A stretch of 9,307 nucleotides of DNA from Candidatus Cloacimonadota bacterium (GTDB taxonomy: Bacteria; Cloacimonadota; Cloacimonadia; Cloacimonadales; TCS61). Position numbers and translations under genes: made by a program. The notes under the pieces are model-generated. The model had not been told where the DNA came from. It was given only the letters and a program-made list of their open reading frames with translations, and searched no databases. Below are positions 1 through 6,964 of the stretch, in pieces (positions within the stretch are counted from its first letter, which is position 1; the number at the start of each line of letters is the position of its first letter). Location of the stretch: positions 1 through 9,307 of the forward strand of contig JAFGMF010000110.1 of NCBI GenBank assembly GCA_016927675.1, read 5' to 3'.

Positions 1-302
1 CCAGGTATTCCTCCAAGATGTGAACAGGCACCGAAAGAAATAACGATCTTAGCTTTTTTACGAAGCAGATGTGCCATCTCTTCCTGTTCATCCGTTCGGA
101 TAGCGCCATTGATAAAAGCTGCGGTCAACTCATTTTTTTTCATATTACGGACATCAGCGTATTTGAAATCCATGGCACATGGCCAGAACACGATATTAAC
201 CAGCTCAGCCACCTTGAGGATATCTTCATTCAGATCCACTATCGCTTCTTCACATCCTCCGCAGGATGCACACCAGTAAAATGCTATTTTTGGTTTTGCC
301 AT
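1..302 (-). CDS. mvhG: MvhG-like [NiFe]-hydrogenase/NuoB-type small subunit, 5' part only
   Basis: The gene starts at an ATG (302-300) behind a strong AGGAGG site and runs off the left edge after 100 complete codons. The visible part begins MAKPKIAFYWCASCGGCEEA, with Cys11, Cys14 and Cys17, followed by an Asp-Leu-rich helix. Further on are an FINGAIRT segment and an FGACSHLGGIPG segment (Cys93). This is the N-terminal layout of the small subunit of group 3 [NiFe] hydrogenases (MvhG/FrhG) and the related 20 kDa complex I subunit, where the cysteines bind the [4Fe-4S] cluster nearest the active-site subunit. In methanogens MvhG works with MvhA and MvhD to feed electrons to HdrA, so its place after hdrA, mvhD and tfrBA fits an electron-input role. 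No Tat signal is present, so the product is cytoplasmic. The catalytic large subunit is outside the window, so real hydrogenase activity is not shown. Confidence 0.82.
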   Translation of the reverse strand, partial: MAKPKIAFYWCASCGGCEEAIVDLNEDILKVAELVNIVFWPCAMDFKYADVRNMKKNELTAAFINGAIRTDEQEEMAHLLRKKAKIVISFGACSHLGGIP

Positions 303-320
303 TTGATCCTCCTGGAAACG

Positions 321-1991
321 TTAGATTATCGTCCCCTGATAATTTGCTGTAAGCTGTTTTGCTTTGATATGATCGGGTATATAATCCGGCAGTACAACAG
401 GTGAAATTCTTTTTCTGTCTATGCCCAGCTTATCTACTTCATGAATATAATCTTCAACATGTTTCAGACTCAATTTACCAAGTGTTATCCCTTTGCTGAC
501 TTTCAGTGCTGCATTTTTACCGGCTCTTCTGCCGAATACGATAATATCAAGTTGGGAATTACCCATCAGGCGGTTACGCCCATGTATGCCGCCGGAAGCT
601 TCTCCAGCTACGTATAATCCGGGAACTTTGGTTTCTGCGTTATCATCGATTTCCAATCCGCCATTCTGATAATGGAGAGTTGGATATACCAGCATGGGAT
701 ATTTTCTTACATCAATGTCAAAGCGCCGGTACTGCCGTAACATTGCCGGAAGATATTTCTCGATCGTTCCATGTCCGTTGATCAATTCGATCAAAGGTGT
801 ATCAAGCCAGATACCTTTCAAACCTGAGGGAGTTGTAACACCTCGGTTTTGCTCACATTCCCTGATGAAAGCCGAAGCTTCAATATCCCTTGGCTCCATG
901 GGATAAACGAAAAGTTCTCCCTGATTGTTAACCGGCTGAGCCCCTAATCCACGGATCTTCTCGGTACAGAGAAATCCGACAATTTGTTCAGGAAAAACCG
1001 CACCGGTTGGATGATATTGAACTGAATCCATGAACAGCATATTTGCTCCGGCTCTGTATCCCATCACAAGACCATCGGCAGTAGCTCCGTAATGATTAGT
1101 TGTCTCAAATCCTCTGATGTGCAATCTGCCGAACCCACCTGTAGCTAGAATAACTGTTTTGGCTTTGATTATGGAATAAAGTTTGTTTTCCAGATGAAAA
1201 ATGATAGCCCCGGCAACATGTTTATGTTCATCAAGAACCAGTTCGGTTGCGGCTGTGTATTCTATGTATTTAATTTTATCCGGACGGTTACATACTTCAT
1301 CCCGGAGAACTCTGCAGATAGCCGCTCCGGTATAGTCACGTGCAGAATGCATCCGATTCCTTGAAGTACCTCCTCCTGATTTTACCATCATGGTTCCGTC
1401 GGGATTCTTATCGAACATCACTCCCAGATCTTCCAGCCATTTAATTGAACGAGGCGCATCCATAACCAGCGCTTCCACCAGATCAGGTTTATTATCAAAA
1501 TGCCCGCCTCCGATTACGTCAAGATAATGATGAACCGGTGAATCATCGCTCTGATCTGCTGCCTGAATTCCACCCTGAGCCATCATAGAATTGGAATCAC
1601 CAAGCCGTAACTTAGTGATAATCGTCACTCTGGAACCTAGATTAGATGCTTCAATAGCCGCTGCCAAGCCTGCAGAACCAGCGCCAATAACCAATACATC
1701 AGTTTCCAGATCGACTTTGTTCAGATCAAAAACATGAGGATCATTACGGGGATATGATTCCAGAATATCCACAACTTCATTGGTGATCATTTCACCTTTG
1801 TTGGGACCGATTCTCACTGCTTTTCTGGCATCATCTTTATAATCTGGATGATAAGTGGAAAGAACTTCTTTTCTCTCTTCTTCACTCATTGGAGGATACA
1901 CTTTTTTTCCGTATTTTTTGGCTATTTCCAAACGTTTTGCTCTGGTTTTATCAACTTTTTTAATAGATTCAAGCATATATTCCGGATACAT
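321..1991 (-). CDS. tfrA: Fumarate reductase/succinate dehydrogenase-type flavoprotein (TfrA-like)
   Basis: The protein has 556 residues and starts at an ATG behind AAGGGGAG. The FAD dinucleotide fold begins late, with GAGSAG at 103-108 after an N-terminal extension of about 95 residues with no cysteines. Active-site motifs of the fumarate reductase family follow: HPTG at 327-330, Thr343-Glu344 with Arg347 (TEKIRG), Arg368 in PRD, His440 in the LHYQNGG stretch and Arg474 in HGRNRLMGNS. By alignment in mind with E. coli FrdA these correspond to the substrate-binding and proton-transfer residues, so interconversion of fumarate and succinate is the best guess. At the site where SdhA/FrdA attach FAD covalently (SHTxxAQGG), this protein has SNSMMAQGG with Asn134, so FAD should be non-covalent. 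The C-terminal helical domain looks shorter than in FrdA. There is no signal peptide, and no anchor gene lies nearby. A related dicarboxylate or another substrate remains possible. Confidence 0.83.
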   Translation of the reverse strand: MYPEYMLESIKKVDKTRAKRLEIAKKYGKKVYPPMSEEERKEVLSTYHPDYKDDARKAVRIGPNKGEMITNEVVDILESYPRNDPHVFDLNKVDLETDVLVIGAGSAGLAAAIEASNLGSRVTIITKLRLGDSNSMMAQGGIQAADQSDDSPVHHYLDVIGGGHFDNKPDLVEALVMDAPRSIKWLEDLGVMFDKNPDGTMMVKSGGGTSRNRMHSARDYTGAAICRVLRDEVCNRPDKIKYIEYTAATELVLDEHKHVAGAIIFHLENKLYSIIKAKTVILATGGFGRLHIRGFETTNHYGATADGLVMGYRAGANMLFMDSVQYHPTGAVFPEQIVGFLCTEKIRGLGAQPVNNQGELFVYPMEPRDIEASAFIRECEQNRGVTTPSGLKGIWLDTPLIELINGHGTIEKYLPAMLRQYRRFDIDVRKYPMLVYPTLHYQNGGLEIDDNAETKVPGLYVAGEASGGIHGRNRLMGNSQLDIIVFGRRAGKNAALKVSKGITLGKLSLKHVEDYIHEVDKLGIDRKRISPVVLPDYIPDHIKAKQLTANYQGTII

Positions 1992-2003
1992 TATTGCTCC
2001 CCT

Positions 2004-2690
2004 TTATGAAATCTTGATCTCGCGTTTGTAATACTTCTCTGATAATTTCTCACGCGGCATTTTCTTCATCTGATCAATTTCCTTTTTGAATTTTCCCTTC
2101 TCCAATTCTTTGATTCTGGTTTCCAGTTCAGGACTCTTTTTTGCCAGATACCTGGCATAGAGTCGTCTAGCCAGAATAGCATTATTGTACTGGACAATTT
2201 CGGCGGGACAGCGTAGCGCACAAAGACCGCAGCGGATACAGTCGAATGACAGATTTGCTGCACGTTCAAGATCACCCCGGATGATTGCCTGGACATAATC
2301 CATCACTTCAATATCCTGAGGGCATGATTTAGTGCATGTATTACAGGAAACACAGCGGAAAACATTGGGGAATAAATCGATAAACGTACTGATCTCAGGA
2401 GACAGTTCATCCAGATCATAAACGGGTTTTTCGGCCGGGACGAATGGGATCATGGCAATTGCCATACCTTCGCTTACTACTGTCTGGCAGGCGAGACCGC
2501 TTTTTAGTTTATAATCGCCTTTCTCTCGATAAACGGTTGCACACGCACCACAATAACCCTCTCTGCAGCCAACACCTCTTTTCAATTGAAAACCGGCATA
2601 TTCCATGGCGGTGATGATAGTAGAACCTTCAGGGACTTCAAAAAGTTCGCCAGTTATATATACTTTTATCAGTTTCCGCTTATCAGCCAT
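2004..2690 (-). CDS. tfrB: Iron-sulfur subunit, [2Fe-2S] plus two [4Fe-4S], partner of the TfrA-like flavoprotein
   Basis: The 228-residue protein starts at an ATG behind AAGGAGG and shares one base with the mvhD stop codon. Residues 1-85 form an SdhB/FrdB-like [2Fe-2S] ferredoxin domain with Cys42, Cys47, Cys50 and Cys68. Residues about 105-165 hold two CxxCxxCxxxCP motifs (Cys113/116/119/123 and Cys151/154/157/161), as in HdrC. In ordinary SdhB/FrdB the third centre is a [3Fe-4S] cluster, whereas here all ligands for a second [4Fe-4S] are present. A charged, Lys/Glu-rich tail follows. The thiol:fumarate reductase TfrB of Methanothermobacter continues into an HdrB-like CCG domain. This protein lacks that domain, and a separate hdrB lies three genes upstream. 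It probably carries electrons between TfrA and the Hdr module in a soluble complex. The tfrB symbol denotes resemblance, not proven thiol:fumarate activity. Confidence 0.82.
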   Translation of the reverse strand: MADKRKLIKVYITGELFEVPEGSTIITAMEYAGFQLKRGVGCREGYCGACATVYREKGDYKLKSGLACQTVVSEGMAIAMIPFVPAEKPVYDLDELSPEISTFIDLFPNVFRCVSCNTCTKSCPQDIEVMDYVQAIIRGDLERAANLSFDCIRCGLCALRCPAEIVQYNNAILARRLYARYLAKKSPELETRIKELEKGKFKKEIDQMKKMPREKLSEKYYKREIKIS

Positions 2691-3115
2691 TATTTATCCT
2701 CCTTGCCACTCGTTTTGGGAACGGGTCCCAGAGTTTTTATCTGCTCTGTAAAATCAATCATTGTGTTGGCAAATTTATTTCCTTCACTGGCAGAAATCCA
2801 TTCCAGTCTTAATCTTTCCGGGTTGATTCCCAGTTGCTTGAGCATTTTTTTCAGCAGTACTATTCTACGCTGAGTTTTATAATTGCCACTTTGATAATGG
2901 CAGTCTCCCGGATGACATCCACCGATAAACACTCCATCACATCCCTGCTGAAAAGCCAGCATGATATGCTCCGGATCTATTCTGGATGAGCATAGTGTTT
3001 TTATTACAACACCATTAGGCGGATATTTCATTCTGGAAGTACCAGCCAGATCGGCTCCGGCATAGGTACACCATTTACAGAGAAAACAGACGATCTTGGG
3101 TTCAAATGCTTTCAT
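2690..3115 (-). CDS. mvhD: MvhD/FlpD-like [2Fe-2S] electron-transfer subunit
   Basis: This 141-residue protein has the usual length and layout of MvhD. It shows a CFLCKWCTYAGAD segment with Cys10, Cys13 and Cys16, then Cys42 in LCSSRIDPEH, Cys59, and the signature GGCHPGDCHY with Cys67 and Cys72. In methanogens MvhD binds one [2Fe-2S] cluster and connects a hydrogenase (MvhAG) or a formate dehydrogenase to HdrA. It is encoded directly after hdrA with a 27-nt gap and before tfrB with a 1-nt overlap, so it probably docks on HdrA and accepts electrons from the MvhG-type module downstream or from an unseen donor. In several other lineages MvhD is fused to the HdrA C-terminus, while here it is separate. 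The ATG start is supported by an AAAGGG site. Confidence 0.92.
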   Translation of the reverse strand: MKAFEPKIVCFLCKWCTYAGADLAGTSRMKYPPNGVVIKTLCSSRIDPEHIMLAFQQGCDGVFIGGCHPGDCHYQSGNYKTQRRIVLLKKMLKQLGINPERLRLEWISASEGNKFANTMIDFTEQIKTLGPVPKTSGKEDK

Positions 3116-3142
3116 GTTATATCCCTTTATATTTTTACATTT

Positions 3143-5089
3143 TCAAGACAGGATAACCCTGATCATATTGTTAATCTGATCATCGGTAAGGTTCTTCTGC
3201 TGAGCCGCCCCGGAAGGACAGGCGCTGATACAGGCTCCACAACCTTCACAAAGAATGTCATTTACAATTGCTACTTTGTTTTCATCCAATATTCTGGCTC
3301 CATAAGGACATGTTCCGATACAGATCCCGCAGCCAGAACACATATTCTCGTCAACCACTGCGATAATGGGTTCATGCTGAATTTCGTCTTTAGACATTAA
3401 TGCCAGGATTTTAGCTGCAGCTCCAGAAGCCTGAGATACTGAGTCAGGAATGTCTTTAGGCCCCTGAGCCGCTCCGGCGAGATAAAATCCTGACTGCAGG
3501 CTCTCAAGTGGGCGCAATTTGGGATGGGCTTCCATCAAAAAGCCGGAATCATCAGAACTCAACTTCAATGTCTTGATCAGTTTTTCCACTCCTTCACTGG
3601 GAACGATACTCTGAGCCAGTACAACCAGATCAGCTTCAATTTCAACTTTTTTACCGGTGAGTGTATCCATCCCATGAACTATCATCTTATCACCTTTTTT
3701 GTAAACCTTGGCAACCTTACCTCGGATATAGACAATTCCTTCTTCACTTACTGCCTGCTGGATAAACTCTTCATAACGCTTCCCACCTGATCTGATATCA
3801 ATATAGAAGATATAGGGCTGTCCATCATGTACTTTATGTTTGTAGAGTTTGGCGTGTTTCAGAGTATACATGCAACAGATTCTGGAGCAATAAGATTTAT
3901 GTCGTTCCGGATCACGTGAACCGGAGCATTGAATGAATACAATTTCTTTAGGCACCTTCCCATCGGATGGACGCAACATTTCGCCTCCGGTAGGTCCGGT
4001 AGCTGATAATATCCTTTCAAACTGAAGTCCATTGAGTACATCGGGATATTTACCATAGCCATATTCGGCAATATTTTCAACCGGATAGAGATCAAAACCG
4101 GTAGCGATGATCACGGCTCCAATTTCTTCTTCAAAAAACTCAGTTTTAACATCATAGTTAATCGCTTCGGCTTGGCATACTTTCTTGCATTCGCCACAGG
4201 CAATGGGCTCAAAGCCCAGACAATTTTCAGTATCAATAGTAAAAGAAGCCGGAATTGCCTGCGGGAATGGCACATAAATGGCTCTTCTCCAACTCAGGCC
4301 TTCGTCGTATTCACTGTGAACTACTACGGGACAGACATCTGTACAATCTCCACACATTGTGCATATGTCCGGGTCAACATACTGAGGTTTCCGCTTGATC
4401 TTTATCTTGAAATTACCCATGAATCCGTCAATTGATTCAACTTCACTGTTTACATATAGAGTTACCTTCTTATTTTTTCCCAATTGAACCATTTTAGGGG
4501 TAAGGATACATTGAGAACAATCGAGAGTGGGAAAGGTTTCTGAAAGCTGAATCATGTGTCCGCCGATGGAAGGTTTTTTCTCGACCAGGACAACTTCATA
4601 TCCTCCGTCGGCTATATCCAGAGCTGCCTGGATACCTGCAATTCCTCCCCCGATCACCATCACACGTTTTGTAAGAGGCGCAGATACTGGTTTTAATGAT
4701 TCATTCAATTTTAGTTTTTCTATCGCAGTTTTAATTATCAGATCTGCTTTTCGGGTAGCTTCCTGGATATTATTATGAACCCAGCTGCATTGCTCCCTGA
4801 TATTGGCAACCTCCAACTGATACTTGTTCAGTCCGATCTCTTCGACCGCATTCTGAAATGTGGATTCGTGCAGAGTCGGTGAACAGGCTGCAACCACGAT
4901 CCCATCAAGTTTCTTCTCTTTGATGGCTTTCTTGATCATATTCTGGCCGGGATCCGAACACATAAACATATAATTTTCAATATATGTGACTCCGGGATAG
5001 ATGGCAAGCTGTTCAGTCAGTTTTTCCACATCAACCGTATCTTTGATATTAACCCCGCAATGGCAGACAAAAACACCTATTTTTTTCAT
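3143..5089 (-). CDS. hdrA: Heterodisulfide reductase subunit A-like FAD/iron-sulfur protein
   Basis: At 648 residues this is a full-length HdrA, the flavin protein that performs electron bifurcation in Hdr complexes. The N-terminal HdrA domain has CHC at 9-11, Cys44, the ACSP motif with Cys69, and Cys101. The FAD-binding site GGGIAG lies at 147-152, followed by the diagnostic TLDCSQCILTPKM (Cys191, Cys194). Inserted iron-sulfur motifs are Cys243/246/249/253 and Cys290/298/301/305. Conserved cysteines at 388, 401, 405 and 406 follow, and a C-terminal two-cluster ferredoxin domain has CSGCGICIGTC (584-594) and CEGCGACISAC (614-624). This agrees with the six [4Fe-4S] clusters known for methanogen HdrA. 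The residue that is selenocysteine in some methanogens is encoded as Cys, and no in-frame TGA was seen. An AAAGGGG site precedes the ATG. Neighbouring hdrB, hdrC and mvhD complete the module. Confidence 0.94.
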   Translation of the reverse strand: MKKIGVFVCHCGVNIKDTVDVEKLTEQLAIYPGVTYIENYMFMCSDPGQNMIKKAIKEKKLDGIVVAACSPTLHESTFQNAVEEIGLNKYQLEVANIREQCSWVHNNIQEATRKADLIIKTAIEKLKLNESLKPVSAPLTKRVMVIGGGIAGIQAALDIADGGYEVVLVEKKPSIGGHMIQLSETFPTLDCSQCILTPKMVQLGKNKKVTLYVNSEVESIDGFMGNFKIKIKRKPQYVDPDICTMCGDCTDVCPVVVHSEYDEGLSWRRAIYVPFPQAIPASFTIDTENCLGFEPIACGECKKVCQAEAINYDVKTEFFEEEIGAVIIATGFDLYPVENIAEYGYGKYPDVLNGLQFERILSATGPTGGEMLRPSDGKVPKEIVFIQCSGSRDPERHKSYCSRICCMYTLKHAKLYKHKVHDGQPYIFYIDIRSGGKRYEEFIQQAVSEEGIVYIRGKVAKVYKKGDKMIVHGMDTLTGKKVEIEADLVVLAQSIVPSEGVEKLIKTLKLSSDDSGFLMEAHPKLRPLESLQSGFYLAGAAQGPKDIPDSVSQASGAAAKILALMSKDEIQHEPIIAVVDENMCSGCGICIGTCPYGARILDENKVAIVNDILCEGCGACISACPSGAAQQKNLTDDQINNMIRVILS

Positions 5090-5099
5090 TCTATCCCCT

Positions 5100-5978
5100 T
5101 TATATTAAGCCCTTTTCCCTGAGCAAAGGTTCAGGATCAGTAAAATGAAGACTACTCCAGTTTTTATCCCAGCCGCATCCCAGTGCGACAGCCATTAATT
5201 CAGTGAAGTAAAACACCGGGATCCTGTTAAAATCCAGATATTCCTCTTCGACATCTTTCTGCAGAAAGTCCAGATTGTAAGCACATAAGGGGCAACTTGT
5301 CACAATGGCTTCACAGCCGCTTTCCCGAGCCGAGTTGAGTATTTCGTAAACACGTTTGACGCTGACGTCTTTTTTGGTAACTGTCTGATATGCCCCGCAA
5401 CATTCGAGTTTGTAGGCAAAATCCAGACTTTCACCCCCCAATGTAGAAATCAGGTCTTCAAAAATGCTGGGATCCTCAAAATTATCAATCGCAAGTTCTT
5501 CCGGTCTTACCAGCAGGCAACCATAATAAGCACCGATCTTCAAAGCAGATAATTTCTTTTTGACCTTTTCGGCGATCACCGAAAAACCGATTCTATCTTT
5601 CAAAATCGAAAGCAAGTGATATATCTCAATTTTACCGCTATAAGTAAGGTTTTCTTTATACATGAAATTATTTACCTTTTCGAGATTACCCTTGTCCTTT
5701 ACGATAAAATCATTGGCTCTTTTAAGTGTATTATAACACATACTGCACAGTACTATCAACTCTTTCAGGTTCTGTTTTTCAGCTCTTAGCAGGTTGCGGA
5801 CAGAGGCCAATTGCAGCATCAGATCATCACTGGTCATGGAAAAAACAGTCCCGCAACAGACCCAGTCTTTCATTTCCACAAGCTGAAAATCAAGTTTTTC
5901 CATTGCTTGGATCGCAGACTTTTCAAAATGCCTGGCATTAGCTTTGAGAGTGCAACCAGGATAATATGGTAATTTCAT
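5100..5978 (-). CDS. hdrB: Heterodisulfide reductase subunit B-like protein with two intact CCG domains
   Basis: The protein has 292 residues, the normal HdrB length, and starts at an ATG behind AGGAGG. It contains two cysteine-rich CCG domains. The first has Cys9 (YYPGC), Cys41-Cys42-Gly and CSMC (Cys78, Cys81). The second has Cys154 (YYGC), Cys193-Cys194-Gly and CPLC (Cys229, Cys232). In structurally known methanogen HdrB, these sets bind two non-cubane [4Fe-4S] clusters that cleave the CoM-S-S-CoB disulfide. Since every ligand is retained, a disulfide or thiol role is chemically possible. Bacteria generally lack CoM/CoB, so the natural substrate is unknown, and the subunit may instead relay electrons to TfrB. 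It lies 15 nt after hdrC and 10 nt before hdrA. It is unlikely to be a lactate utilisation (LutA/GlpC-type) CCG protein because of its context with hdrC and hdrA. Confidence 0.92.
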   Translation of the reverse strand: MKLPYYPGCTLKANARHFEKSAIQAMEKLDFQLVEMKDWVCCGTVFSMTSDDLMLQLASVRNLLRAEKQNLKELIVLCSMCYNTLKRANDFIVKDKGNLEKVNNFMYKENLTYSGKIEIYHLLSILKDRIGFSVIAEKVKKKLSALKIGAYYGCLLVRPEELAIDNFEDPSIFEDLISTLGGESLDFAYKLECCGAYQTVTKKDVSVKRVYEILNSARESGCEAIVTSCPLCAYNLDFLQKDVEEEYLDFNRIPVFYFTELMAVALGCGWDKNWSSLHFTDPEPLLREKGLI

Positions 5979-5993
5979 TAATTTCCTCCTGAC

Positions 5994-6401
5994 CTAACCT
6001 GTCATCTTTCTCATAGCGCAAATCAGCAGAATAGGCGGGATATCTTTAGTTTCGGTAATTCCCAGCTGTTTGGGATTGACCACTCCAATTCCATTTCTCA
6101 GATTTATTGTTCTGAATGCTTCCATGACTTTGGCAACATCTATACCTTTCGGGCAACGGGAAGAACATTGGAGACAAGTGGAACATATCCAGATCATTTC
6201 GCTGCTTAGAACTTCTTCAATCCTGCCGTATTGCGCAAGGCGCATTGCCTGGTTAGGACTGATATCCATGTAGTCAACCACCGGGCATCCCGAGGAACAA
6301 TTTCCACACTGATAGCAGTCAAAAATATTCTGTCCGGAGAGTTCTTCAATTTTCTTTACCTGAGTATTGTTAATATCAGCTGCTTTGATCCGGATATACA
6401 T
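5994..6401 (-). CDS. hdrC: Heterodisulfide reductase subunit C-like two-[4Fe-4S] protein
   Basis: This small soluble protein of 135 residues carries two ferredoxin-type motifs, CYQCGNCSSGCP (Cys29/32/35/39) and CSTCLQCSSRCP (Cys73/76/79/83). The spacing between the motifs and the sequence around NQAMRLAQYGR are typical of HdrC, which relays electrons from HdrA to HdrB. No membrane segment is visible, so it is the cytoplasmic HdrABC type rather than the HdrE-linked membrane type. The start codon shares one base with the korC stop (TAATG), and an AAGGAGAG site lies within the end of korC. The overlap physically joins the kor block to the hdr block and is the best sequence evidence that the two enzymes are made together. 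Confidence 0.92.
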   Translation of the reverse strand: MYIRIKAADINNTQVKKIEELSGQNIFDCYQCGNCSSGCPVVDYMDISPNQAMRLAQYGRIEEVLSSEMIWICSTCLQCSSRCPKGIDVAKVMEAFRTINLRNGIGVVNPKQLGITETKDIPPILLICAMRKMTG

Positions 6402-6940
6402 TATGTCTCTCCTTGATAATTAAATCCTCTCTCAAACGCTTCCATGTTCAGATCGGTAAATTTTGCCGGAACTGATTTTCGAATAGACTGTCGCATTGCG
6501 TCTGGAGTTGATATTTCAGCCTGAGCTGTTGCAAAACCAAGCATTACAATATTCGCCACTATTTTCTTGCCCATTTCTTCAGCTATCCTGGTAGCCGGAA
6601 TTGATTTAGCTATTACTCGGTCATGTGAATGTAACTTGGTAACAAGATCACTATCATAACAAAGGATTCCCTGATCTCTGAGAATCGGCAGGAATTTATC
6701 ATATCCTTCCTGTGACAGAGCAATTAAGACATCGGCAGTATCCACAAGAGGGTAATCAACTTCTTCCTCGGAAATAACAACTTGCGAACTGCAGGCACCT
6801 CCTCTGGCTTCAGGTCCGTAAACCTGGGTCATCGAAGCATTTTTTCCATCAAAAATGGTCACTGCTTTACCCAGGATATATGAGGAAAGTACTATTCCCT
6901 GTCCTCCGAATCCTGAAATCTTAACTCTCAGTTGTGCCAT
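6401..6940 (-). CDS. korC: 2-oxoacid:ferredoxin oxidoreductase, gamma subunit
   Basis: The 179-residue protein matches the gamma domain of 2-oxoacid:ferredoxin oxidoreductases in length and motifs. It has SGFGGQGI near residues 9-16, the YGPEARGGACSSQV segment near 41-54, and the IALSQEGYDKF segment in the middle. In structurally characterised relatives this domain contributes to binding the CoA substrate at the interface with the alpha and beta subunits. It follows korB by 24 nt, has a GGAGG site before the ATG, and its stop overlaps the hdrC start. The full set korD, korA, korB and korC is present, so a functional four-subunit enzyme is expected. The 2-oxoglutarate assignment cannot be separated from 2-oxoisovalerate (VOR) by this subunit. 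Confidence 0.9.
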   Translation of the reverse strand: MAQLRVKISGFGGQGIVLSSYILGKAVTIFDGKNASMTQVYGPEARGGACSSQVVISEEEVDYPLVDTADVLIALSQEGYDKFLPILRDQGILCYDSDLVTKLHSHDRVIAKSIPATRIAEEMGKKIVANIVMLGFATAQAEISTPDAMRQSIRKSVPAKFTDLNMEAFERGFNYQGET

Positions 6941-6964
6941 ATTTCCTCCACTCAGAATGTTAAT

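Noticed and set aside
69..404. Plus-strand open frame of 111 codons across the mvhG start and tfrA end, and other plus-strand frames of 60-100 codons elsewhere
   Set aside because: They lie antisense to genes with clear family motifs and have no recognisable motifs of their own. Low-complexity aromatic/Ser-rich translations are typical of antisense shadows.
2066..2296. Minus-strand frame of 76 codons inside tfrB
   Set aside because: It is a different reading frame of tfrB, whose own frame contains all three iron-sulfur motifs. Nothing suggests a real overlapping gene or a frameshift.
321..2690. TfrA/TfrB as APS reductase AprA/AprB or L-aspartate oxidase NadB
   Set aside because: TfrB has an SdhB-like [2Fe-2S] domain absent from AprB. 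NadB works without such a subunit and normally lies with nadA/nadC. The HPTG, TEKIRG and HGRNRL motifs fit the fumarate reductase group, although NadB shares the non-covalent FAD.
3116..3142. Terminator or regulatory hairpin in the hdrA-mvhD gap, the longest in the window
   Set aside because: The 27 bases are A/T-rich and contain the mvhD ribosome binding site, but I see no stem of useful length.
4498..4530. Selenocysteine in HdrA at the CSQC motif
   Set aside because: Some methanogens encode Sec here, but the codons around residues 191-194 are ordinary Cys codons and the frame has no internal TGA.
3143..5089. HdrA as QmoA/QmoB of the sulfate reduction pathway
   Set aside because: hdrB and hdrC lie directly upstream, mvhD is separate, no QmoC membrane subunit is present, and the length with N-terminal domain plus C-terminal ferredoxin domain fits true HdrA.
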